From NCBI RefSeq assembly GCF_040807025.1, contig NC_090943.1:5876356-5940355 (forward strand): a stretch of DNA of 64,000 bases, written 5' to 3'. The notes below the pieces were generated by a model that saw only the letters and a list, made by a program, of their open reading frames with translations, did not search any database and was not told the DNA's origin. This DNA is from Struthio camelus (Eukaryota > Chordata > Aves > Struthioniformes > Struthionidae). Positions within the stretch are counted from its first letter, which is position 1. Each line of letters starts with the position of its first letter. Positions 49,742-62,123 of the stretch are shown here, piece by piece. The position numbers were made by a program, and so were the translations under genes.

Positions 49742-52700
49742 GGTAATATTAGCAGAGGAATAAGCTGTGCAAAAGAAACTAAGGGAGAAAAACTCAGAAG
49801 GCAATTTAGTAACAGTGACCAGAAGGGCATAACAGTACAAGGTTAGCACAGGTAAGCCGGCATTCAGTCTGTACAAAACATGCTCCAATGCCTTGAGAAT
49901 GTGGGATGTTAGCGTACAAGATATACGCTTATTTGAATAAAGTTTGTATTAAACGTAGAAGCAATACTGATTTTTGTTTTGAAAATGATCTTCAATGTGT
50001 ATGGAAGATAAAATACGACTAGGCTGACTCGAGGCAGGCTATACTGAGGCAGTCTGAAATCCAACATGGTAAGGTTATTATCTATTTCGTTTAGGCTCTG
50101 GCTATCTTGGGGGTGGAGATTTTTATAAGCCCATTGGTAGAAATGTATTAATTATTCAGCAAACAGTAATGCACCTATGGCTTAAGCAGAAGGCTCTTGT
50201 TTTTTTTCCTTTCTTAGTACTGCAAGGTTGAAATAAAATGTTTCTAACAGTCCTTTAAATTGCCACTTGGAGTGGAAATGGGAACTTGTTTTGTACAAAA
50301 AAAATTAGTTTTGTTTCCTAAAAAATCTTCAAGTAATTGTTAGCCCAGTAAACGCTGTTTTTTAAAAAAAAAAAACTTATTGTGAAGATGTTCTCCAAGT
50401 CTCACTATGGGTCATCTTTGTATGATAGCCTTCAAGTAATAAATGCCTTATATTCTGCTAGTAAGGTCAGTGAAGACTTCTGTTTGTGATAATAAGTTCA
50501 CAGTTTTGAATGGTTAATCAATTTGATTGCATAACAGGTTCACAGTTTTCACCTTTTTAATAGCTGGTTTAGGTGATAGTCAGCTAGCCTGCTGTTGTGG
50601 AGTATTTTACAGGAGTAAACAGACTTTCTTACTTTAATTAAGACCATATGTGTACAGTAATTGTGATGCACTGGGAATCTGTATCTTATGTTTGCAGTTA
50701 AAGAGCTGATAAAATGCTGTAGTTGTAGAAAGGAATATCAAGTCTAGAAAGCAGATGTCTTTGAAAGCAGTTTTCCTTTTGTCTTCTATTTCATCATAGA
50801 AGGCAACCCAACATTTCTTCAGATTTGGTTGCCTCCTGCTGCAACATATAAAAAGTCTTAAATGTTTATTATCTGATAATATTTCTGAAAACTGCTTCCA
50901 AAGAGTAATTTATTTTAAAAAAAAAAACTAAAGCTCTGGTTTACTAAGTGGCAAAACACCTATAAGTTCCTATGTTATCTTTGCAAAGTCTGCATGGATT
51001 CACTTCTGTGCTTAAAAAAAAAAAATGACTTGCATGTTAAACAATACCGAAAGTGAATCGAGCAAGAGTGTTGAATATGAACATGTTAAGAATGCATCCT
51101 AGTGAAAGGGAACAGCCAGTATTCACTAGAGAAGTCACTTTTTAATTCTTTTAGAAAAAAGTTAAAACATTTCAAAATACACATCAACTGCATCAGCAGC
51201 ATGAGAAATCATATGCTTAACCTGAAGATACTGCTTTGGGCAATGTGTAGCGTAAAATTTTACTTTAACACTGGCACCTTTCCCTCTGGAGAGCATCACT
51301 TCTATTCTTATCACTTCCCAGAGGTTAAATGCAGTCCTTGGAACAGTTACAGGAAATAATACCAACGTGTTTGTAAACTGTGACCTGCCTTTTGGTCTGA
51401 GTGGCCAAATATACCTTTTTTTCTTGATTGCCGTGAGGACCACATAATTATTCCTGCCCTGAACGCATGGCAGCCAGGAGGTGCCGGGAGGCTATTCCAG
51501 GAACCTTTTCAGGTTCTGGGCGCTCACTGCCCTTTGTCTCCTCTGCCCGTCAGCTGTCTCGCCCACCGGCAGCCCCACACGCATCTCTTTGGCATCTCCT
51601 GTTGCCAAAGACTTTTATTCCCTAACCAGCGCAGTTGAACAGTTAAGTATAAGGGTATGCTACCAACACATCGTCTAGTGTATGTGAACCTCAGGAGGGC
51701 CAGCATTATGTAGTATGATTTTTTTTTTTTTTTCATGCATTATTCACGAAGGCCACCGGTATTGATTTAAGTGTCTTTGTACTGTTGCTTTTCGAGGAAA
51801 GCTGGGCCAGATGCTCCACTGCCGATGGAGGACGTGTGACTGAAAGAGATGCTGTCCAGCTCATCTTTCATGCTGTTAGTTTGCAGTATTCTTGCAGGGA
51901 CAAGGTTTTAGGCTGTCGCTAGTATTTGAAGTACTGTCATTTACCTTGCTTTGAGGAGTCCTAACTAGTGTTATACTTAAAAATCTGGTAGAAGTTTGTT
52001 CAGTCTAATGGTCAAACTTTTGCTAGCAGTGCTGAAATTCTTTTGGTAGTGGAAAAATGGAAATGTTATGTTTTGCATGCAGTGGCTATGCTTTTGCTGT
52101 GCCTTACAGGTGGTCAGCGTATTTTTCTGGATTTAGTTGATAAACTTTGAAGTCAAGGCAACTTCCATTTTGTTCAATGTAATGGCTAAATGTTTTTTCC
52201 CTTTTTTTTCCTTCCCTCCTTTTTTTTTTTTTAATGGATTTGGAAAATACCGGTTTGAGGAGAGTAAGAAGGAATTGTCGGAAGTGTCCAGAAGATCGCT
52301 AGGTGACATTACAGAACTAAGGATCTTAAAGTATTTTTCATGAAATAATCTTTGATACTTGGATGAGATGAACATGTGATTTTTGTCTTGTGTGCATGCA
52401 AATAAGTTGAGGTAGGGAAAGCAGGTGCTCGTAGGATGCGATTGATTTCACCTGTTGCAGATGTCTGCTTTAGGGTGAGATAAATCATGTCCTGCAGACT
52501 TCATGAATGATGAAGGGAGTATGTGGAGTTTGTCTCTGACATCTGTGTTTGGCTGTGTGTAGAGATGGGTGAAATAGGATTCAAAATCCTAATTTGACAA
52601 TTTTGTCATCAGCTCTGCGTATTATACATACAGCATTGATTTTTGGCTGCATTGAAATGCAGCGAGTGGATACAGAATTGCAGAGTTCCAGGGTTTATCT

Positions 52701-53500
52701 TTAGCCTGTTCTTCAGAGAAGGAGGAAAGAAGAGGAAAACTTGGCAAAAATTTTCAACTGTTATTGGTGGCATTCTGCTTCTCTAAGTTTAGCAGCGTTG
52801 GGGGTGGTAGTTAAAATGGGCTTTCAGATTTTGAAACTCTGCCTTCTGAACAGGGTTAGGTAATATAGTACTTAAAAATGCTGGAAGTCCATCAATGTTA
52901 AAGCTTCCAGAGCTGAACTCCCTCATTTAATTTAATCTGTATGTTAGTAAAAATGGGAGAGATTTGCAAAATTCCCCTATTATTGAAAGGATGGTGTAGT
53001 TTACTTACTAATAAATTTTGGACAGCATATTTATATTGCCATTTGTGGAAGTTTCATGTCACACCTTCATATATCATTTTACTTCGTTGAAGCAAATGTG
53101 ATCCCAGGAGCAGCGGGGGCTTGTTTTGCTACTGCAGAGAAACTTCTCCTTGCGTCTGTTATGTAGAGAGCAGAACAATATAGCGTGTTATGGAAAGGCT
53201 GCGTTATGCCGGCGACCTTTCAGATGGTTTCACAGATACTGCAGAAGGTAAACAAATCTGCCATTGCAAAAAGCTGCAAATGAATTTGATAAAGTATCAC
53301 CTCTTCTAATTCCTTCCCTGAAATATTTTGTTAGCTGGCTTCCTGAGTGAGTAGCACCAACATTTGTATATACTCACCCTTCAGCGTTTCCACAAAGCTT
53401 AAAAATCGGTTTTAATTGTCTGTTTCCAAATTAAAATTACTGTACTTGTAAGATCATGATCCTTTACATCAAGGATTTCTATTTTGGCATAGTATTCATG

Positions 53501-53523
53501 AAAAGCTGTTTTAAACAGCTTTT
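53501..53523. repeat. Perfect inverted repeat, 11-base arms
   Basis: AAAAGCTGTTT and AAACAGCTTTT flank a single T. Its origin is unknown; it lies in intron 1. Confidence 0.7.
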
Positions 53524-55804
53524 AGTTTCCTGCTTTTCTGAGAACTGCAGTGTTGAAGGGAAATTGGTATTCCTTTATGGAAAGGGAAGGAGACTCATCT
53601 GGGATGACTGCTAAAGGTTACTGTATGAAAGGAAATGTGATACGGTTGTGGAAGAAAGGGGAGGGAACATGCTTACAGGAATATCTTGAGTGGCGTTCTG
53701 ATTGGATGTATGCTTTTTGCTAGTCCAGAATACTGCCAAGAAAAAAAAAAAAATCCAAATACTGACATAGAGTTTGTGATGAAAATAGTATTTCCAAAGT
53801 GAAAGTGTAGGCCCTTGCTGGAGTTCCACAGAGTTTGAGCAGCCACTTGACCATTTTCCTTTACTCTTACTTCCTTCTTCAGCCTTTACTTACTCTAATT
53901 GTAGCACCTTGTCCTATAAGTATAATTTAGATTGCAGATTCTTCAGGACTAGGTTACAGATGCATCTTTGTGAAATACCAGATTTGTGCTTGTGAATAAT
54001 GATTGGGCCAGTCCCCCCCTGTACGTAGTATGCTATTACGTCGCTTACCTAAGTAAGCGTAATACATTAATGTCTATAGTAGCTAATAATGGAAAAGATA
54101 TTTTTAGTGTTTTGCTAGAATGATAGATACAAATGAAAAGAACTAAGATACTTCTACTTTAGCATTTATACTACGGAAGCATAAATTTACTACGCTTTTA
54201 GCAAAATTGAATCTTCATAGCTCTATAGAACTAAGATTTTGGTTTTATATATGTAATATATACGTGTATATATGAAAACTTCTGTCTTTCAGTGTTTTGA
54301 GTATCATCTTCAGTTTGCTGCCATCAGTGGAGTGAAAGATGGTAGTGACAGAAAAGCTTTCACAGAGCTATGTAATCATGCCTGGAGTAGGTGTTCTTTA
54401 AGTACTCCTCTACAGCAGAGCTCTGCTTGAAGCAGAAATAGGGGAGGTAATTGGAGGCCACCATTGCGTTAAATTTTTATTAGCAACACTTTAAGGATAG
54501 ATATCATATTCTAGTTTATTAAACACTCTATTAAAGGAAAATGTTCTGGATAATAAGAGTATAATTTATTTTCCTTTAAAGGTTACCGTAGGATCTAGCA
54601 GGAAGTACCACTCTCAAGTTTGACATGAGAATGCAAAAGACCTGTAACTTCAGTTGTCTTGACTTTATCAGTTTAGAAACTACTTTGGTAAGATCAGTGG
54701 TTGACAGGCCTTCTTCTGGAATCCGTTTCATCTTCGTAGTACGCATCCTTCTCCTTTTATGAAATTGAAGCTATAATATTTTGGAATTTTGTCTCATCCT
54801 GCAGGTATGCCTGACTTGGCACCTGTACGGGACTTGGTGACTGTGTGAGCTTAAGCTCCAGTTCAGGAAGAGTCATTTTACTGCAGGTACCTGCTGCGTG
54901 TTCCTTTTGAAATTACAGCCCGCTTTTGGCATTCTACAGTCGAAGAACACAGTACGTGAAGCAAATGATTGCAGACTTAAATCAATCTGTAAGCCCAGCT
55001 GTATGTTTAGTGGCCTGCCTTTAGTGACGCTGTGATGTTAAGGATACAACTTAGCTCCCTGCTGCAGTTAGACATGCTAAGGTTAATGATGGAAGCCTGC
55101 AATTCAGTAAATATTTGCAAGGCATTTAGCAGTTAGTGGGGTGCTAGTGCTCTTCCCCTTTTTTCTGTGATAAATGATTAACAAGGTGGTATTTAATTGC
55201 TACTGGCAGGGTATGGTATTGCACTACCTCTACTATTAATGCCCCATGAAGTAATGTAAGGGAATGGGGATACCTAAATGTTAAGGATCTGGGAAGAGAG
55301 CTGGCGGGTAAATGCAAAACCTTAAAAAAAGAGAGTTGAGGTATATAAAACAAAACTGGGGAAAGATGGGAGAAAGCTTTTAAAGAAATTCCAACCAATG
55401 TAAAAGTCAGTTTATATTTAAAAAAAAAAAAGAAAAAAAACAAAAGCTTTACAGATGTCACACAAGCACTGGTTAGGTTTTTCTGATTTGGCAGTATCAT
55501 TTTCCAAGATAATACTAAGCTTTAATTTTCAGCTACATAAAATAATGCAAAAGAAAAGACTGATTGTTCATACCAGGTTGGTAGACTAATGTTAGAAAAG
55601 GATTTTGTGCTTCTTAAAGTGATATTTTCTTAACCCATTAGTGGTATTTCAGCTGTTGTAAATACTGGTGTACAATTTGTAAAAAGGAAAAAAACTTGAG
55701 AATTAGTTTGTTAGGTATACAGGAGCACAGACTGTATTATGCGTGTAGATACCTGGTAGTCACCTTTACGTCGTTGAGTTTGTTGTGTCCGGTGCTGTTT
55801 AAAC

Positions 55805-56110
55805 TCATAGCATCATACAGTAATTCAGGCTGGAAAGGACCTTTGTAGCCTGCTCAGAGCAGGGCTCACGTAGTTTGGGTTGCTCAGGGCCTTGTCCGGT
55901 CTAGTGTTTAGTACCTCCCAGGACAGGGATTTCACAGTCTCTCTTGACCCATCTTCCTGCGTTTGACCACTGTCATTGTGGGGAAAAAATTCCTAATATT
56001 TAGCAGGGATTTCTCCTACTGCAACTCATGTCCGTTGCCTCGTGCCCTAGTGCTGCACACCTCCAAGAGTCTCTTTCCATCTTCTCTGTAACCCCCCATT
56101 AGGTACCTGT
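55805..56110 (-). mobile_element. CR1 LINE, 5'-truncated 3' tail
   Basis: Read on the + strand, this begins with CATAGCATCATACAG, then a CAGGCTGGAAAGGACC block, CTGCTCAGAGCAGGGC, GGTTGCTCAGGGCCTTGTCC-like sequence and finally CTTCTCTGTAACCCCCCATTAGGTA. This is the reverse complement of the 3' end of avian CR1 elements, so the element points to the minus strand. At about 300 bases it is a typical 5'-truncated copy, with many substitutions and small gaps, so it is not young. The encoded reverse-transcriptase region is absent. It supports a bird source; it sits in CTDSPL intron 1, antisense to the gene. Confidence 0.88.
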
Positions 56111-57077
56111 GTCTGTGTAGGTATATCATTTTAAGCATACAAAGGAATAAAATTCCTTGTTTATCCAGTGTCTTCCTCTTCCTCAAACAGTTCTCTATTC
56201 ATTTGGATATAATTAACTTGCAGAGAGATTTTTCTTCCATTGTGTTTGAACTAATTTTCAATTTAAAAACGAAGTACTTCACTCTATTTCCCCACTTGCC
56301 TTGGTTACGTTTTTCTTGAAAATCTGAAGATACTGTAGCTAAAGGTACCTCATTGTATGAAATAATGGAATGTTTAGGGTCTCATATATTCATCTAAGAT
56401 TTATTTTTATTTCACTTTTCTTAGTGGCATAGTTTACCCCCCCCCCCAACACCTTTTTAATTGGGCTAATATTCTCACAAGAGAAAAGACAGGAATGCAT
56501 GATCAGTGGCAAGAGAATGAGGAGGAACAGTACCTGTTTACAGTAGCGCAGACTTCCGGAGATTTAACTGAATGGGTAATTGCAGTTTTACATCCTGAAC
56601 GTGTTGGGGTAGGGACTACCTAGTTAATGCTGCAGCTATCATACTAACACAGAAGTCCTCTCCCATTTCTCGAGATTCAGGTTAATCCGTGGGAGGCAAA
56701 CTTCTGCAGGAATCATGCTTCTATTTGTTCATTACGGTAAAAGGCTGAGCAGTTTGAAAGTATAGCCTCTCAGGAAAACTAGGAACAGGTAAGCTAAAAG
56801 ATGCAGTTAGTAGGAATGTTCCATTGATTTGTATTTCAAATAAAGCAACGGTATTTTTTTTTTTCCTTTAAAACAAAAGGAAAAAGGATGGGGGTGGGAA
56901 GACCTCAGAGCTTCCTCGTCCACTTTGTTTGAGGCCGTCCTACAGAATAGCTAGAAATGCCTAACTGACTGTAGAAAAACATTTTTTTGGGAATGTATTT
57001 GTCTGAAGGTAGTAGTGCTAGCAGTTCACTGCTTTAAAGATGAAAGGGGAAGGAATGAGTTCGTTATTGTACCATTT

Positions 57078-57109
57078 GTGTGTGTGTGTGTTTTTTTTGT
57101 TTTTTTTTA
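57078..57109 (+). repeat. (GT)n then T runs
   Basis: About seven GT units are followed by two T runs separated by one G. A similar GT/T pairing occurs at 36071-36101. Confidence 0.8.
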
Positions 57110-58349
57110 ACTCCTATTTGACAGAGGTGGTCCTAGCTATGTAGTGATCTCACTTTTGAGTAGTTTGTTGGTCTTATGTAATATATATTTCTACTCAGTC
57201 CTAAAATCACCTTATGGCTGTCCAGATTTAAACTTTTACATAAGATCATTTGCCTTGAAAATTCAACTTTCTTTGGAGTAAAAATTAGTGGATTTTAATA
57301 TTCTACAGCAATTTTGCATAGCAGTTAGATACATATTTTCTGTAAAACATGCAGCTGATCCTACAGAATCGTAGTGGGTAGTAATTATGGTAATAGCTGT
57401 TACACAGTATAATGTGAATGTGATCAAAGTGTTGGGACTTGTATCACGACTCTACTGAAAATTACGCTGGAACTTTAATGGTACCAGGTAGTTATGATAT
57501 CCTTCCAGAAATGGCTTGATGATCCATTAACAGCTCTGTTCCTGAACAGCAAGCTTAAATATTGGATCACTTTTAAATAAATTATTGTCTTAACTTTTTT
57601 GTTCTTTTCTTGTGTGTGGTGTTTTTTCAAACGCATAATGATTTAAAATTGATAATAGGATTATAATGTAAGGTGATATATTTGTGGAACTTCAAGTAGA
57701 GAAGGAGAAGGTTGAACTTTTGAGAGACTGGTGGCAGTATCTGAAGTCTTTGGGAGCTCGGGGCATTGCTTTAACCTTTCTTTCCTTCTGCCTGCTCTTA
57801 TTATCCTAACGAATTTGTTTTACGTTGCCAGCAATCCTGCAGGTCGTAGGAGATATGAATGTCTGATGGAAGTTAGTATCCTTCAACACTTTCTTTACTC
57901 TAAAAATTGCTTGCAGTTGGCATAAGTGCTGTTTTATTAATGCTCTATTTCCCTTCTTTTCCTGAGCCCTCCCTTATTAAAATGAACTCTTGACAGTTAT
58001 AACTGCACAAGAAGAGCATGTGTTAAAGATTGCAACAGGAAAGAACTTATCCCCTATTTGCAAAATGCCCTTTAGAGATTACAGAAAACAATTGTTAAGA
58101 CTAAGTAAGGATTTTCTGGTGGTATAAGTGCTTGGTGGTTGGTTTGTTTGTTTGTTTTTTAAACTGTACTGGATATGATAAAGTTCTCTGAGTTTAGCAT
58201 TCCCAAGACATGAAGAACAAATGCATTTTAGGTGCTAGTTTATGCTGTAAATTCTTATTTCAGCATAGAACATGCAGAGGTGAAACAGTTTAATGCTTCA
58301 TACAACTTATGGTTCATACAGCCTCAGAAAGAATACATATCATTCACAT

Positions 58350-58450
58350 ATTTTATATACAATATTATTAATTATTAATAATTATTATTAAGTTATATGT
58401 ATTTTATGTGGGTGTATATATATGCATATATATACTAATTATTATATTAG
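58350..58450. repeat. AT-rich low-complexity tract
   Basis: Mixed TATA, ATTATT and TATATATGCATATATATA words. A shorter similar tract lies at 54245-54274. Confidence 0.8.
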
Positions 58451-61133
58451 CACTTCATCAGAATACCCTGAACCTGCCTCATTAAAAACAACCTCTGAAT
58501 CCCGTTTTCAAAAAAAAAGTAAAATTCTATATGTATTTCCCAGTAAGAGAAGGATAAATGCACTGTCAGAATTTTAACTTCAACTTTACTTGTTGCATTG
58601 TCTTTAGTTTTATTACTATCATACCAACAAATCCTTAAGAAACCAATGAAACCAACTCCTTTTTTTTTTTTTTTAATAGCATCATGATAGCGAGTTGTTC
58701 TGTCTTATAGATAATTGGATGTTTCAATTTCTGGTTAGGCTTCCTCTGTTGTTTGGGCATTCATCTATATTACAATCAGTGGTACACTTTCTTTTTTTTT
58801 CTTGTGCGACAATATTGGTGTTTCATTCCAATGTTCTTTTTTAAGATTAACATACCATTAAGCACTGTAATAAGATCCAAACTCTATTCTCTTGCAGTGA
58901 AATGGCAGGGGAATGCAAGGCATATTTTTTACAACAGCTTTTGAGTGGTTTATTCAACAGCAGTAAAAAAAAATCTGAAAGTGGATTAGCCAATTAATTA
59001 GCACTCTGTTATGGAATAGCAGGGCCAAACTGGAGCATATACAGTAATATTGATGTTCATGTAGATGCGTTATTTTTATATCTTGGCTGAAAGTTGTAAA
59101 GCACTGAATTTTAGCAGCAACTGTAATCCGTACAGCTAGTGTTTGCACAGTTTGGGGGCAGGGCTTCCCTGACTTCCGAGCAGTATTTGGTATGCTTTAG
59201 TAATATATTGTGCTATGTGCTGCTGATATGGCTAACTAGGGGTCTTTCTGAAAACCGAAATTTAGTAGATTAACCCTTAAAAGAGTGCCTCTGCTTTTAG
59301 AGGCAAGCAGTTCATCTTTGACAGAATATTTTTGAAGTGTTATGGAAAAATCATTCTGTACGTTAGCCCTGCTACTTAAACCATTGTCAGTGTTTGTTGT
59401 GGGGCTCTTTTCTGAAAAGCTCCTGTCAGTGATAGCCCTGTTGAACAAAATAACAGCTGATCAATGTGTGTTTTATCCATGGAGTTAAGTGCTTGACTTA
59501 AATGGGGAGAGATTTATCAAAAAGTCTTTCAAATAAAACGTGACAAGCTGCTGCAGGCCTATCTTACCTGACTGCTTGCTGGTGTGTGTATGGCTTTTTT
59601 TCTGGGCGTAAGTCACAACAGGGATAATATTAGGTGGAATTAGAGTAGCGTTTCTTTTCTGTACTTCATATGATTGTACCTTTAAAATGTAATTCCGTGT
59701 AGGATAGATCATGGTTGTTTCTCTTCTGTGTTCTTTCATCAACGCTATGATTCTTCTCAATGATTTTCTTGCCTGGCAGCCTATGAGAAAAATGCAAGAC
59801 ACTGGGCCATCTTCTAGCAGTGTTCTGTATAGAAGTGTTTAGCATAAAAGCATTTGGAAATCCTGTACTCGGAAGTAGTTCTGAATGCTGAGAGGATTTG
59901 CTGCAACAGGGGAGTCTCTTTTTGGCATGGAAGCTTGGGATGTGGTCCTCATAGCTAGATATTGTGGTCTGGCAATGACTCTTGGTTGGCCTCTCGCCTC
60001 CTTCAAAAAAAAAATCCAGTATGTTTGAAATGTGATTAACATTTGTTTCTGATGTTGTTGTCCAAAAAAACTGTGTTCTTAACGTGCAGGTACTTTTTAT
60101 GAAACAATATTGCACCTCTATTCCTTAAAAAGGGATCTTGAAGTCACTTCCTAGAAGTATGTCCGTTCTGACCTCTAAACTGTCGTCTTCATAAATAATG
60201 CTATTTTTATTTATGATTCATCCTTTTTTTCCCATTCTTTTTGACTCCCTGAGCTACCTGTGAAGAGGAACGCGCCAAACGTTGCTTGCCACTGTTGCTT
60301 TTACTGGAATGTATGCGAAGAAATCTCAGGATGGGGAGGTGGTTGTACGTGTCGAAAACCTAATGCATGAACATGTCACCATGGAGTGAAACATTACAAA
60401 TGTGCCTATAGTCATTTCATTCATCATTACAAATGTGACTCTGTTCATCTGCTTGGCATGCATATATACGCAGAATCGCTAACCAGATTTAAACGTGCAT
60501 GTGTCAAACTGCAGTCTGGATTTAGTATAGTAGTGGAAACATTTGTTGTTGTAAGAGATTGCTGTAAGTTTGGGGAGCTCCTTTATTAGCCTCGTTGTCT
60601 AGAGGTGATGGTTATTGCTTGAAATGTGATGGGAATGTATTGGTGGCAGTTAGAGCTCTAAGCATCCTGAAGTGTGTAAGAAGAGAACATCTATTCTGTT
60701 TTCTCTTGCAGATTTTTTGGGGGAGTCTTTAAATTCTGCTAGTACTTCTATTATTTTTTTAATATTTTAACCTTTCCATTACTGTGGACGCTTGGACATT
60801 TACGAGGCTGATCGGAAGCGGTGTGCGTTTAAAAAAAAAAAATCACTCATGACAATCGTATAATTTTTATCTGTTCTTTTAAGGATGCGTAACACTGATT
60901 AAAGTGTTGGTGGTCAGTTAATGTTCGGCATATAAGGACAACTCTTAAGGAAATGCGTAGGCATTTTACTGACTGAAATATTCCATAATATTTATTTTGT
61001 GGTTCTATGTTTTTAACTTATGCTCCAGATTGTCCTCAAAGATGAATTAAGAAACAGTGGAAAATTGTGCTAAGCGTTTTTAGTTCCTTTCTCCCTCTCT
61101 GCCAGGCATTTAGTTCAGAATTAATTTAGATTT

Positions 61134-61165
61134 AAAAAAAAATAAAAAATAAAAATAAAAAAAAA
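61134..61165 (+). repeat. (A)n T-interrupted tract
   Basis: A runs broken by single T residues at roughly six-base intervals. Confidence 0.85.
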
Positions 61166-62089
61166 GCTTTTATTTCAGTGCAGTTAGGCATGGAGTGAAA
61201 GCATTGATCTCAATGACAAGCTTCCTGAAGGGTGCTGTGCAGCTTTGCAACTCGGGCGGAAAAGAGTGCAGTCAGATCCTCACTGGATCAAGGGTGGAAA
61301 CATGCCCTGTTGAGAGGTACTTGTATAATGATTTGGGCAGAATTACAGGTCAGTCATATGTGTCTCTGCATATCTAGTACTCTTTAGAATTTGAAAGTAA
61401 AACCTAAAATAACCTTGATAAGAAAAGAAGCATCTCTCAAAGATTAAGGTGCATCTCTTATGTACTGCATTTAGACATGTGAAGACTTGATACAGTAATT
61501 ATTTTTATAAAATGAGTTGTGGAAATGTCAGTGCTATGCATGTATTGCAGCACACTGATAATAAAAGCTGTGAAGGAAAGGGACCTGAAAAGGAGGGAAA
61601 GGGTAGGAAAATGCAAAGATTTTTCACAGTAGAGGATTTTAGTTTTGGAAGACTTCCATCACCTATGATAGATGATAATTCTTTAAAACAAGTATCATGA
61701 AGAATTTGAGAGAGGTGTAAGTTGCCCCTTAATGTAGAAGGAGACTGCCTACAGTCCGTGTTCACGCAGTTTGTGTTTTATAAGGTGGACTAAGATGTAT
61801 TTCATGTGAACAGGAAAGGTGGCAGCGACGGCGAGCGTATAAATGATGTTTGTACTTGCCATTTAAAGACTGTTGCACTGCACTGTGGTGCGTCACACCA
61901 GCGAACCTCCATTGTGGAGGGGTAAGTTCCTTGAAAGTACACTTCCGTGGCAGTTTCATCAGCTCTCCTACCCTGTTAAGTAGTGAAGCATCTGACAGCC
62001 TTACGATGGGTGATAGGCCCTTATGACATGTGAAATAAATATTTAACTTCATTTATGGAGTTATCAAGAAAGAATGGCTGAGACCAAGC

Positions 62090-62123
62090 GTTCTAAATAG
62101 TATAATAATACTATTTATAGAAC
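62090..62123. repeat. Imperfect inverted repeat, AT-rich
   Basis: GTTCTAAATAGTAT (62090-62103) pairs with ATACTATTTATAGAAC (62108-62123) with a two-base bulge. Confidence 0.6.

Noticed and set aside
50328-50440. Two TTCAAGTAAT words (50328 and 50431) equal to the first ten bases of miR-26a, in the gene known to host miR-26a-1
   Set aside because: Neither continues into CCAGGATAGGCT and no complementary arm follows at hairpin distance. Two 10-mers in AT-rich DNA can occur by chance.
59666-60115. A 149-codon minus-strand open frame inside intron 1
   Set aside because: No domain or signal; two other frames overlap it on the same strand. Probably chance.
60392-60437. CATTACAAATGTG occurring twice, 33 bases apart
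   Set aside because: The repeat is short and isolated, with no third copy or structure; likely chance or a tiny local duplication.
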